A stretch of DNA of 5,955 nt from Sphingobacteriales bacterium (GCA_947478655.1 CANJWU010000074.1:1-5955); one strand, 5' to 3'; numbered from the stretch's first letter, positions 1 to 5,938 are shown. The notes: a model not told the origin generated them from the sequence alone. Numbers and translations are program-made.

Positions 1-5
1 AAAGA

Positions 6-509
6 CTAAAGGATTTTTTTAGCCAATACATAATCATTTAACCAAAACTCGGCAAATGGAATATCGACTGTTTCGATAATTTCATAGCCGAGTTTTTCAT
101 AAAATGATAGAGCAGGATTTTTTCTATTCACATTTAAATGCAAATAATTAGCGCCTAATCCAGCCACTTCTTTTTCTACTTCGCTAAGTAAGTTCCTTCC
201 AAAGCCTTTGTTTTGTTCACTTGGAAGCAAATACAACTTGTGCAATTTATAGGTATTGATTGGCTCCTCTAATTTGCCATAAGAGGCAAAGCCAATTGGC
301 CTATCTGCTTGGTATAAAATTAAAAACGCGTGTTTGTAAAAATCCATTTGTTTAAAAATGGATTCTGGCGTGTACATTTCGCCAAACATGTATTCGATTT
401 GCGCTTGTGAAATAACATCTTCATAGGTAACAAACCAAGTGTCGTAAGCAATCTTGACTATTGTAGGAATGTCTTCAATACTTGCTAATTTAATAGAAAC
501 CTGATTCAT
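6..509 (-). CDS. GNAT family N-acetyltransferase
   Basis: A 167-residue protein with the single-domain Gcn5-related N-acetyltransferase fold, expected to transfer an acetyl group from acetyl-CoA to an amine; the substrate cannot be read from the sequence. Motif A is clear: a beta strand LYLLP (residues 92-96) followed by the pyrophosphate-binding loop QNKGFG (99-104) and the helix RNLLSEVEK. Motif B follows as NPALSFYEKLGYE (131-143), the usual Asn plus FYEKxGF pattern. The N-terminus (IKLASIEDIPTIVKIAYDTW) is the typical first strand and helix. Length is normal for the family. The ATG (507-509) follows directly on the TAA stop of the upstream membrane-protein gene (510-512), so the two are almost certainly cotranscribed and possibly translationally coupled. 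The TAG stop lies five bases from the window edge, so any downstream partner is out of view. The family call is secure; the physiological role is unknown. Confidence 0.95.
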   Translation of the reverse strand: MNQVSIKLASIEDIPTIVKIAYDTWFVTYEDVISQAQIEYMFGEMYTPESIFKQMDFYKHAFLILYQADRPIGFASYGKLEEPINTYKLHKLYLLPSEQNKGFGRNLLSEVEKEVAGLGANYLHLNVNRKNPALSFYEKLGYEIIETVDIPFAEFWLNDYVLAKKIL

Positions 510-908
510 TTATTGCTTTTTGAGATTTACTAATTTGATAAAATACAATAAATGCCCTGCTAAAAAAGACATCGTTCCAATTAAGAAAAAGAAATTAGCA
601 ATTCTGTTTGCAGTAGATGGATAAGTGATCATGCCGGTGAACAACATCAATAGACATAATAAATAAGCATTCCTTGCATTGTTATCTGCTGGGTTAATTT
701 GCATTTGAATGGGTATTTTAAATCCAAAGTAAAAAACAATTGCAGCGATTAGTGCAGTCGCCATGATGATTATATATAAGGACAATTGATAAGTTGAGAA
801 CTCGGCACTTGGGAACATAAAATGTATAACAATTGCAATGATTGCTAATGCAGCAGCCGAAAGCGCTAAGCGCAAACAGATTGATTGGTGGTTCTCTAGA
901 AAATTCAT
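510..908 (-). CDS. small four-helix integral membrane protein, function unknown
   Basis: I do not recognise this 132-residue protein. By inspection it has four hydrophobic segments, near residues 13-31, 41-62, 80-96 and 104-126. A polar loop (QMQINPADNNARN, about 68-80) lies between helices 2 and 3, and the C-terminus is basic (KLVNLKKQ). No catalytic motif, cysteine pair or signal-peptide cleavage site is evident, so an inner-membrane location is the only inference. The reading frame stays open upstream to an ATG at 1022, but that start would add 38 residues rich in Lys, Phe and Asn, overlap the 5' end of the divergent fabD by 36 bases and run through the promoter region. I therefore chose the ATG at 906-908 (MNFLENHQ). 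Its TAA stop touches the ATG of the downstream acetyltransferase. It may simply be a lineage-specific membrane protein; that the frame is coding is supported by the hydrophobic periodicity and the tight junction. Confidence 0.75.
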   Translation of the reverse strand: MNFLENHQSICLRLALSAAALAIIAIVIHFMFPSAEFSTYQLSLYIIIMATALIAAIVFYFGFKIPIQMQINPADNNARNAYLLCLLMLFTGMITYPSTANRIANFFFLIGTMSFLAGHLLYFIKLVNLKKQ

Positions 909-919
909 TTGAATATTTT

Positions 920-951
920 TTTCAAAAATACATTTCTTTATATGATATTTG
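920..951 (+). promoter_or_regulatory. candidate promoter for fabD
   Basis: On the plus strand, TTTC (920-923) is followed after 20 bases by GATATTTG (944-951), which matches TAnnTTTG at five of six fixed positions. Initiation near 957 would give a leader of about 30 bases before the fabD ATG at 987. The element occupies nearly the same bases as the opposing minus-strand candidate. Both boxes carry a mismatch, so this is weaker than the minus-strand one. Confidence 0.3.
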
Positions 952-954
952 AAA
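923..954 (-). promoter_or_regulatory. candidate Bacteroidota-type promoter for the membrane protein/GNAT unit
   Basis: On the minus strand, TATTTTTG (plus positions 930 down to 923) matches the Bacteroidota primary-sigma -7 consensus TAnnTTTG exactly. TTTC (954-951), one mismatch from the TTTG -33 element, lies 20 bases upstream, within the usual spacing. Initiation about six bases downstream would leave a leader of roughly 10 bases before the ATG at 908. The region is very AT-rich, so chance matches are likely. The promoter is an inference from consensus, not shown. Confidence 0.4.
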
Positions 955-986
955 TAATTAATCATATTGAACATTAAATTAAATAT

Positions 987-1865
987 ATGAAAGCATATGT
1001 ATTTCCTGGTCAAGGAGCTCAATTTGTCGGAATGGGAAAAGAATTGTATGAAAATTCTGACTTAGCAAAAGCCATGTTTGAAAAAGCAAACGAAATTATT
1101 GGATTTAGGATTACAGATTTAATGTTCGATGGAACAGACGAAGATTTAAAACAAACGAGCGTAACCCAACCAGCCATATTTTTACACTCTGTAATTCTTG
1201 GAAGTGTTTTACCAGACTTTAAACCCGACATGGTTGCAGGTCATTCATTAGGTGAATTCTCTGCATTGGTTATGAATAAAACTTTAACATTTGAAGATGC
1301 ATTGAGATTAGTTATTGCTAGAGCAAACGCGATGCAAAAAGCATGTGAGTTAGCTCCTTCTACAATGGCCGCAATATTAGGATTAGCAGATAATGTAGTA
1401 GAAGAAATTTGCGCAAGTATTTCAGAAATAGTAGTAGCTGCAAATTATAATTGTCCAGGACAATTAGTCATATCTGGAAGTATGGAAGGTGTACAAATCG
1501 CTTGCGAAAAGTTAACAGCTGCAGGTGCTAAAAGAGCATTAATGTTAAATGTTGGTGGTGCATTTCATTCTCCATTAATGGAGCCCGCTAGAGTTGAATT
1601 GGCTGCAGCCATTCATGCAACTAATTTTGCCAATCCAATTTGTCCAATCTACCAAAACATCAATGCACAGGCCACTACAGCGCCCGATCAAATTAAAGAA
1701 AATTTAATCTTACAATTAACAGGAGCAGTTAGGTGGACACAAACCATCGAAGCCATGATTGCTGGTGGTGCCAGTTCATTTACAGAAGTTGGACCTGGAA
1801 CTGTCTTACAAGGTTTGGTTAAAAAAGTAGACCGACAAATGCCTACGGCAAGTGCAAGTATTTAA
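987..1865 (+). CDS. fabD: malonyl-CoA:acyl carrier protein transacylase (FabD)
   Basis: Moves the malonyl group from malonyl-CoA to the phosphopantetheine of acyl carrier protein, supplying extender units to cytosolic type II fatty acid synthesis. The 292-residue length is normal for a stand-alone FabD. The N-terminal FPGQGAQ (6-12) is the oxyanion-hole loop. The nucleophile is Ser87 in GHSLG (85-89), the malonyl-carboxylate arginine is Arg112 in ARANAMQ, and the catalytic histidine is His194 in GAFHSPLM. NYNCPGQLVISG (153-164) is the small ferredoxin-like subdomain, and the C-terminal AVRW (247-250) and EVGPG (267-271) motifs are in place. The ATG at 987 gives the usual short start (MKAYVFPGQG) with an A-rich leader and no Shine-Dalgarno sequence. 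No acpP, fabG or fabF is adjacent; tsaE follows after 10 bases. Nothing is missing or truncated. Confidence 0.98.
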   Translation: MKAYVFPGQGAQFVGMGKELYENSDLAKAMFEKANEIIGFRITDLMFDGTDEDLKQTSVTQPAIFLHSVILGSVLPDFKPDMVAGHSLGEFSALVMNKTLTFEDALRLVIARANAMQKACELAPSTMAAILGLADNVVEEICASISEIVVAANYNCPGQLVISGSMEGVQIACEKLTAAGAKRALMLNVGGAFHSPLMEPARVELAAAIHATNFANPICPIYQNINAQATTAPDQIKENLILQLTGAVRWTQTIEAMIAGGASSFTEVGPGTVLQGLVKKVDRQMPTASASI

Positions 1866-1875
1866 CAACATAAAA

Positions 1876-2292
1876 ATGAAAAATGTGATAGTTAATTTAG
1901 CTAGTCTTGAAAACGACTTATTGCCAATCATAGCTATTATTAAAAAACATAAAATTATTTGTTGGAATGGAGAGATGGGCGCAGGCAAAACAACCATCAT
2001 TGCTAAAATCTGTCAGCTACTTGGAAGTACCGATGAAAAAAGCAGTCCTACTTTTGCCATTTTAAATGAATATACCTGCCCAGATGATAAAATTTATCAT
2101 TTCGATTTATATAGGTTAAAATCTATTGTCGAAGCATTAGATATTGGTATAGAAGAATACCTAGACAGTGGCCACTATTGTATGATTGAGTGGCCCGAAA
2201 TAATTAAATCGCTTTTGCCCAAAAATGCATTGTTTATTGAGATTACAGCCCAGCCCGATAAGAGTCGAAGCCTGCAAATTATAAGTGCATAG
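1876..2292 (+). CDS. tsaE: tRNA threonylcarbamoyladenosine biosynthesis ATPase TsaE
   Basis: P-loop ATPase that works with TsaB and TsaD to place threonylcarbamoyl on A37 of ANN-decoding tRNAs (t6A). The 138-residue protein has the whole family signature: Walker A GEMGAGKTT (32-40, Lys38), SSPTF (56-60, switch region), HFDLYR (75-80, with the conserved Asp77) and IEWPE (104-108, with Glu105 and Trp106 matching the conserved EW pair of Escherichia coli TsaE). I chose the ATG at 1876, ten bases past the fabD stop, with the leader AACATAAAA. An in-frame GTG at 1852 would overlap the fabD end by 14 bases and add eight residues without family support. The spacing suggests cotranscription with fabD. 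tsaB and tsaD are not in the window. Length is slightly below that of the E. coli protein. Confidence 0.96.
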   Translation: MKNVIVNLASLENDLLPIIAIIKKHKIICWNGEMGAGKTTIIAKICQLLGSTDEKSSPTFAILNEYTCPDDKIYHFDLYRLKSIVEALDIGIEEYLDSGHYCMIEWPEIIKSLLPKNALFIEITAQPDKSRSLQIISA

Positions 2293-2321
2293 GCTGCCTA
2301 ATGAATCAAAAATAAATTGAT

Positions 2322-2329
2322 TATCTTTA
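2322..2329 (+). promoter_or_regulatory. weak candidate -7 element before the alanine-dehydrogenase-like gene
   Basis: TATCTTTA matches the Bacteroidota -7 consensus TAnnTTTG at five of six fixed positions and lies 19 bases before the ATG at 2349, in the 56-base gap after tsaE. No TTTG or TTG is found at the expected -33 distance, so the site is weak. It leaves open whether this gene has its own promoter or depends on read-through from fabD-tsaE. Confidence 0.25.
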
Positions 2330-2348
2330 GCTATAAATTAAAAAAAAT

Positions 2349-3569
2349 ATGTCTAATGCACCCAAAGGAATGTCGGCTATTGCAAAACAAGCCATGCTTA
2401 TGCCTAAAGAGTCGTTAATGACTGCTAAAAATCGCAAGCAAGAACTAAACATTGGCATTCCAAAAGAAACTTCCTTTCAAGAAAATAGAATTGCATTAAC
2501 ACCACTATCGGTTGGTTTATTAGTAAACAACGGACACGAGGTGCGCATAGAAACAGGCGCAGGCAATGGCGCCAAATTTTCAGATACTGCCTATTCCGAA
2601 AATGGAGGACAAATAACATACGATCGCGAAAAAGTTTGGGAATCAGATATCATCATAAAAGTAGGTCCGCCCACGCTAGAAGAAATTAGCATGATGAAAA
2701 TTGGACAAACTTTAATTTCTGGCTTACAAGTTGCTACGCTCAAACCTGAGTATTTAAAGGCTTTGATGGCAAAAAAAATAACTGCGATTGCTTACGAATA
2801 TTTAAGAGACGAAGGAAATATTTTAACAGTGGTAAGGTCTATGTCGGAAATTGTTGGATCAACTTCGATTCATATTGCTTCGGAATTATTAAATACGCAT
2901 AATGGAAAAGGATTATTGTTAGGCGGCGTAGTCGGAATTCCTCCAACAGAGATTGTGATTATTGGAGCTGGCACTGTTGGCGAATGTGCAGCCAGAACGG
3001 CCATTGCACTTGGTGCCGATGTAAAAGTTTTTGATAACTCTGTATATCATTTACGCAGACTACAAGAAAACATAGGGACTAGAATTTTTACTTCCGTTAT
3101 TCAACCTGTTGTTTTAGAGAAAGCGCTTGCTAAATGTGATGTAGCTATTGGTGCAATGCGTTCGAAAGAAGGCAGAAGCCCATGTATTGTTTCTACAGAA
3201 ATGGTCAATAAAATGAGGGCAGACGCGGTAATCATTGATGTGAGTATCGATCAAGGTGGTTGCTTTGAAACTTCAAAAGTAACCAATCATGCGAACCCCA
3301 TTTTTAGATACCAAGAAGTGATACATTATTGCGTTCCCAATATTGCTTCAAGAGTAGCCCGAACGGCCTCTTACGCATTAACAAATATTTTTAGTCCTAT
3401 CTTATTAGAATTAGCTAATGCAGGTGGTATTAAAAATTATCTTTGGGAAAATGCAGGAATACGCAGTGGCGTTTATATTTATAATGGTCAAATCACCAAT
3501 AAATTTTTATCGAATCAATTTAAATTACCTTTAAAAGATTTAGATTTATTGGTGGCTGCTCAAAATTAA
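2349..3569 (+). CDS. alanine dehydrogenase / transhydrogenase-alpha-like NAD-binding protein
   Basis: Member of the AlaDH/PNT family; classical members interconvert L-alanine and pyruvate plus ammonia with NAD(H) in the cytosol. The N-terminal domain begins at about residue 34 with GIPKETSFQENRIALTP (36-52), whose Arg47 matches the substrate arginine. Lys104 (IIIKVGPP) matches the pyruvate-binding lysine. The central Rossmann motif is GAGTVG (206-211), with Asp229 ending the second strand, which favours NAD. VSIDQGG (298-304) supplies the active-site Asp301. The catalytic histidine of true alanine dehydrogenases (LHLAA) is replaced by Gln127 (LQVAT). At 406 residues it exceeds the Bacillus subtilis enzyme (378) by about 30 N-terminal residues and a C-terminal tail containing SGVYIYNGQITNKFL. 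I believe this extended form is common in Bacteroidota, where it is annotated as alanine dehydrogenase, but its activity is unproven here. Later starts (Met8, Met17, Met24) are possible. It follows tsaE by 56 bases. Confidence 0.85.
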   Translation: MSNAPKGMSAIAKQAMLMPKESLMTAKNRKQELNIGIPKETSFQENRIALTPLSVGLLVNNGHEVRIETGAGNGAKFSDTAYSENGGQITYDREKVWESDIIIKVGPPTLEEISMMKIGQTLISGLQVATLKPEYLKALMAKKITAIAYEYLRDEGNILTVVRSMSEIVGSTSIHIASELLNTHNGKGLLLGGVVGIPPTEIVIIGAGTVGECAARTAIALGADVKVFDNSVYHLRRLQENIGTRIFTSVIQPVVLEKALAKCDVAIGAMRSKEGRSPCIVSTEMVNKMRADAVIIDVSIDQGGCFETSKVTNHANPIFRYQEVIHYCVPNIASRVARTASYALTNIFSPILLELANAGGIKNYLWENAGIRSGVYIYNGQITNKFLSNQFKLPLKDLDLLVAAQN

Positions 3570-3570
3570 A

Positions 3571-4521
3571 TTATAAATTTTTGAGTGTATTTTCTACCCA
3601 AGCTTTTCCCCAGTTTGCTAACTCTTCTGTTGTCCATAAAGTGGGATAGAAAATTCTTTTTTGAAAACGTGGAGGCAAATATTTTTGCCAATTGGTACCA
3701 CCAGTTGCTTTAATATCTTCTGGATCTAATTGCAAATAACGAACAGCTGATTTATAATGAGCTAAAGGCCAATTCACATTTACATTTGTATCAAACCTAC
3801 GCATAGCTTCTGTTACAGCCTGGTTAGTAGATTGTAATTCTTGGTATTTAGCTAAAATGGTATTCCCATTTCTCTCATTGGCTAATTGTATAAACGAAGC
3901 CATGTATTTTTCTTCGAACTGAATTAAGGTCAATGTTTTCTTTCCGGTCTTAGCTTCTGTTGCTCCGTGTTTCCAATAGATAAAAGACAAATATTTTTCT
4001 GCATTGAATGGCTCTTTTGCAAATTCTTCGCGTTTATCTTTATCTATTAAATTAATTAAATCTGTGGCAAATATTTCAATTTTACGATACTGTGCCGATT
4101 GAAAACCACTTGCAGGTAATAAGGACATGCGGTATTGTAAAAATTGTTCTTTCTCCATTCCATCTACCATAATATCAAAAGAATTAGTAAGATGTTCGAA
4201 ATAGCGATTGATACGGGTAAGGCGTGATAGAAAAAACTTTTCGGTAATGGCTGTTTGATCACAAATTTGTTGGCATTCGTTCAAAATCATTTTGAAATAC
4301 AATTCTGTTGCCTGGTGATACATGATAAAAATCTGCTCATCGGGAAACTTTGTTTTTGGATTTTGTAAGCTGAGCAGGGTGTCTAAGTGAATGTAATCCC
4401 AATAAGTAAGGTAATCTGCATGGATTAATCCATCTAAGTAAGCTGTTAAATCTTGGCCGCTTGCCTCAAATTTTTCTTGTAATTTTTGAATGCGTTCGGT
4501 AATTTCTTTAGATAATTCCAT
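3571..4521 (-). CDS. tryptophan 2,3-dioxygenase family protein
   Basis: Heme enzyme family whose main member opens the indole ring of L-tryptophan with O2 to give N-formylkynurenine, the first step of the kynurenine route. The protein has 316 residues and is largely helical. Signatures in order: YWDYIHLDTLLSLQNP (40-55); HQATELYFK (69-77), His69 matching the active-site His55 of the Xanthomonas enzyme; YRMSLLPASGFQSAQYR (130-146), Arg131 matching the carboxylate-binding Arg117; WPLAHYKSAVRYL (251-263), His255 as the likely proximal heme ligand; and KATGGTNW (271-278), Thr273 matching the substrate-contacting threonine. The position equivalent to Tyr113 appears to be Phe127. The start (ATG 4519-4521) lies inside the end of the FluC gene with a 14-base overlap, so the two are cotranscribed. 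No kynurenine formamidase, kynureninase or monooxygenase gene is in view. Other activities of the TDO superfamily cannot be excluded. Confidence 0.9.
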   Translation of the reverse strand: MELSKEITERIQKLQEKFEASGQDLTAYLDGLIHADYLTYWDYIHLDTLLSLQNPKTKFPDEQIFIMYHQATELYFKMILNECQQICDQTAITEKFFLSRLTRINRYFEHLTNSFDIMVDGMEKEQFLQYRMSLLPASGFQSAQYRKIEIFATDLINLIDKDKREEFAKEPFNAEKYLSFIYWKHGATEAKTGKKTLTLIQFEEKYMASFIQLANERNGNTILAKYQELQSTNQAVTEAMRRFDTNVNVNWPLAHYKSAVRYLQLDPEDIKATGGTNWQKYLPPRFQKRIFYPTLWTTEELANWGKAWVENTLKNL

Positions 4522-4891
4522 AATTAAAAAAATGTTTTGATAACCACATGCCTATATATAATGCCAACATGCAAAAAATGATATTTAAAATAATATTTCC
4601 AAATGCCAATAGCATATTTCCAGATTTTAGTATTTGATCTGTTTCGGAAATATAAGTAGAAAACGTACTAAATCCACCGCAAAAACCAGTTAATAAAATG
4701 AGTTTTAATTCTGCGTTCCAATTTGTTTTCGCTAATAACATCGTTGAAAAAAAACCGAGCAATAAACAACTGAGTACATTGGCTGTAAAGGTGGCCATTG
4801 GAAAATTAAATCCAAAGCTAAATTTTGTGAATGCCCAACGAGCAATGCTTCCAGCTCCACCACCCATAAAAACAAACAATGCATTTTTCAT
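4508..4891 (-). CDS. crcB: fluoride channel FluC/CrcB
   Basis: Small membrane protein that forms antiparallel dual-topology dimers and lets fluoride leave the cytoplasm passively. The 127 residues contain four hydrophobic helices, near 3-20, 31-54, 62-82 and 93-117. Family motifs: GGGAGSIARW (10-19) in helix 1, Asn38 (ANVLSCLLLG) at the pore asparagine position, and GFCGGFSTFSTY (69-80) at the helix-3 break, which binds the central sodium ion and provides the Phe-box. The second Phe-box position is Tyr80 rather than Phe. A single gene fits a homodimeric channel rather than a paired type. The ATG (4889-4891) lies one base after the SDR stop, and its 3' end overlaps the TDO start by 14 bases, placing it in the middle of a three-gene unit. 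No fluoride riboswitch was recognised ahead of it. Confidence 0.95.
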   Translation of the reverse strand: MKNALFVFMGGGAGSIARWAFTKFSFGFNFPMATFTANVLSCLLLGFFSTMLLAKTNWNAELKLILLTGFCGGFSTFSTYISETDQILKSGNMLLAFGNIILNIIFCMLALYIGMWLSKHFFNYGII

Positions 4892-4892
4892 T

Positions 4893-5861
4893 TTAATTTT
4901 TTGATTTTATCATTATTTCCAGCACCTCTTCTATTGGCGTATAGTTAAAAGATAGGGCTTGTATTAATTTTTGATTGTTAAATATATGATTTTTTTGACT
5001 TGCGCGTAAGGTAAATTTGCTCAATAAAGTGCTTTTGTTGAATAAAAAAGTGTAAAGCTGCAATACGCTAATAATTGCATTGCTCCAACTATTGCGTAAG
5101 CGAATAGCCAAAGGCTTTGTATTTTTAATTTTAGCAATCAATGCGAAAAAGTCTTGATAACTTTTGTTTTCTGCAGAAATAATAAATCTTTCTGCAACAA
5201 TAGTCGAATCCATTAATTGAATCATTGCGCGACATAAATCAACAACATAAACCAAAGCAATACTGCCTTCGGGATAAAAATAAGCTTTAGCATTTACCAC
5301 TTTTAACAGCGACATGGCACCGGCTTGCTTTTGATCATAGCCTAAAATTACAGAGGGGTTTACAATAACAGCGTCGAGGCCTTCTGTAATGCCACGCCAT
5401 ACTTCTCTTTCTGCTTCAAATTTACTTACCGAATAGTCGGAAATACCAGTATCATAAACCCATTGACAAGATTCGTCGATGAGCATTCCAGCTTTCGCTT
5501 CTCCAATGGCAGCAATGGAACTTACATAAAGTAATTTTTGGATGCCTAAAAATAAAGCCGCATTCACTATATGTGCGGTACCTTGCACATTGGTTTGCCA
5601 AATTTCTTTTTTATCTTTTGGATCAAAGGAAACCTTTGCAGCGCAATGATAAACATGCGTACAGCCATTCATGGCCTGCTCTATTGCATCATAATCTAAC
5701 AAATCGGCTTCTACCCATTCTATTTGATGAGCATAAGGAACTAAAGAAATTGGTACTTGCGCATTTGGTCTAATGATGGCGCGAATGGGCTTTTGCTGCT
5801 GCACCAAAGCTTGTAGCAAATGTCCTCCAACTAAACCGGTTCCTCCTGTAACTAAAATCAT
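4893..5861 (-). CDS. extended SDR family NAD(P)-dependent oxidoreductase/epimerase (dihydroflavonol reductase-like)
   Basis: A 322-residue extended short-chain dehydrogenase/reductase. The Rossmann motif TGGTGLVG (5-12) starts right after the initiator, which supports the ATG at 5859-5861. Arg31 at the end of the second strand (RAIIRP) suggests NADP(H) preference. Next come Asp53 (EADLLD), HCAAKVSF (72-79), the catalytic SSIAAIG (114-120, Ser114/Ser115) and YSVSK (143-147, Tyr143 and Lys147), then NPSVILG (168-174). The C-terminal FNNQKLIQALSFNYTPIEEVL (294-314) fits the substrate-domain ending of the DFR/3-beta-HSD-like branch (xxKxxxxLGfxPtpleegl). Segment 258-276 is hydrophobic but aligns with an ordinary helix of the family, so I do not call it a membrane anchor. 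The substrate is unknown. It is the first gene of the SDR-FluC-TDO unit, one base ahead of the channel gene, and has a strong palindrome immediately upstream. Confidence 0.93.
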   Translation of the reverse strand: MILVTGGTGLVGGHLLQALVQQQKPIRAIIRPNAQVPISLVPYAHQIEWVEADLLDYDAIEQAMNGCTHVYHCAAKVSFDPKDKKEIWQTNVQGTAHIVNAALFLGIQKLLYVSSIAAIGEAKAGMLIDESCQWVYDTGISDYSVSKFEAEREVWRGITEGLDAVIVNPSVILGYDQKQAGAMSLLKVVNAKAYFYPEGSIALVYVVDLCRAMIQLMDSTIVAERFIISAENKSYQDFFALIAKIKNTKPLAIRLRNSWSNAIISVLQLYTFLFNKSTLLSKFTLRASQKNHIFNNQKLIQALSFNYTPIEEVLEIMIKSKN

Positions 5862-5864
5862 AAT

Positions 5865-5890
5865 TTATTTTACAAATATGTGTAAAATAA
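5865..5890. promoter_or_regulatory. 26-bp near-perfect palindrome before the SDR-FluC-TDO operon (candidate operator)
   Basis: Arms TTATTTTACA (5865-5874) and TGTAAAATAA (5881-5890) are exact reverse complements. The six-base centre AATATG is itself symmetric except for its outer pair, so 24 of 26 bases obey two-fold symmetry. The site begins three bases upstream of the SDR ATG. On the minus strand the centre contains CATATTTG, a five-of-six match to the -7 consensus, but no -33 element lies at the proper distance. It could be a repressor operator or, if transcribed, an RNA hairpin occluding the start codon. The symmetry is directly visible; the function is inferred. Confidence 0.55.
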
Positions 5891-5938
5891 GGCAGATAAT
5901 TTATGAGAATTGATATAGGAATGTGTGAAACATTTCTT

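Larger units (their letters stand above)
914..960. repeat. imperfect inverted repeat in the divergent intergenic region
   Basis: TTTCAAA (920-926) and TTTGAAA (948-954) form a perfect 7-bp inverted repeat separated by 21 bases. Symmetry continues outward with TATTT (914-918) against AATTA (956-960), with one mismatched pair. Each arm holds the -33-like TTTC of one candidate promoter and the TTTG core of the opposite -7 box, so the symmetry may arise from mirrored promoters rather than from a protein-binding site. No regulator can be named. Confidence 0.45.

Noticed and set aside
909..1022. N-terminal extension of the small membrane protein up to an ATG at 1022
   Set aside because: It would overlap the 5' end of fabD by 36 bases on the opposite strand and run through the promoter region; the added residues are basic and aromatic with low complexity, as expected from translating AT-rich noncoding DNA.
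1172..1192. TTACA-CTC-TGTAA inside fabD as a second copy of the operator motif
   Set aside because: It has five-base arms, the wrong spacing compared with the upstream palindrome, and codes for conserved FabD residues.
1852..1875. GTG start for TsaE inside the fabD 3' end
   Set aside because: The ATG at 1876 gives the normal family N-terminus and an A-rich leader; the eight extra residues have no counterpart that I know of in the family.
2290..2300. Small dyad TAGG-CTG-CCTA at the tsaE stop as a terminator
   Set aside because: It has a four-base stem and no following T-run.
3568..3580. Dyad AAATT-ATA-AATTT at the convergent gene ends as a bidirectional terminator
   Set aside because: The stem is only five A-T pairs and the symmetry stops at once outside it; it is too unstable for intrinsic termination and is expected by chance in AT-rich DNA.
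5034..5090. Hydrophobic stretch near the SDR C-terminus (residues 258-276) as a transmembrane anchor
   Set aside because: It aligns with a helix of the substrate-binding domain found in soluble DFR-like SDRs and is followed by the family's normal C-terminal motif.
5920..5934. Second dyad AATGT-GTGAA-ACATT upstream of the SDR operon
   Set aside because: The arms are only five bases long; this is within chance expectation and unrelated in sequence to the strong palindrome at 5865-5890.
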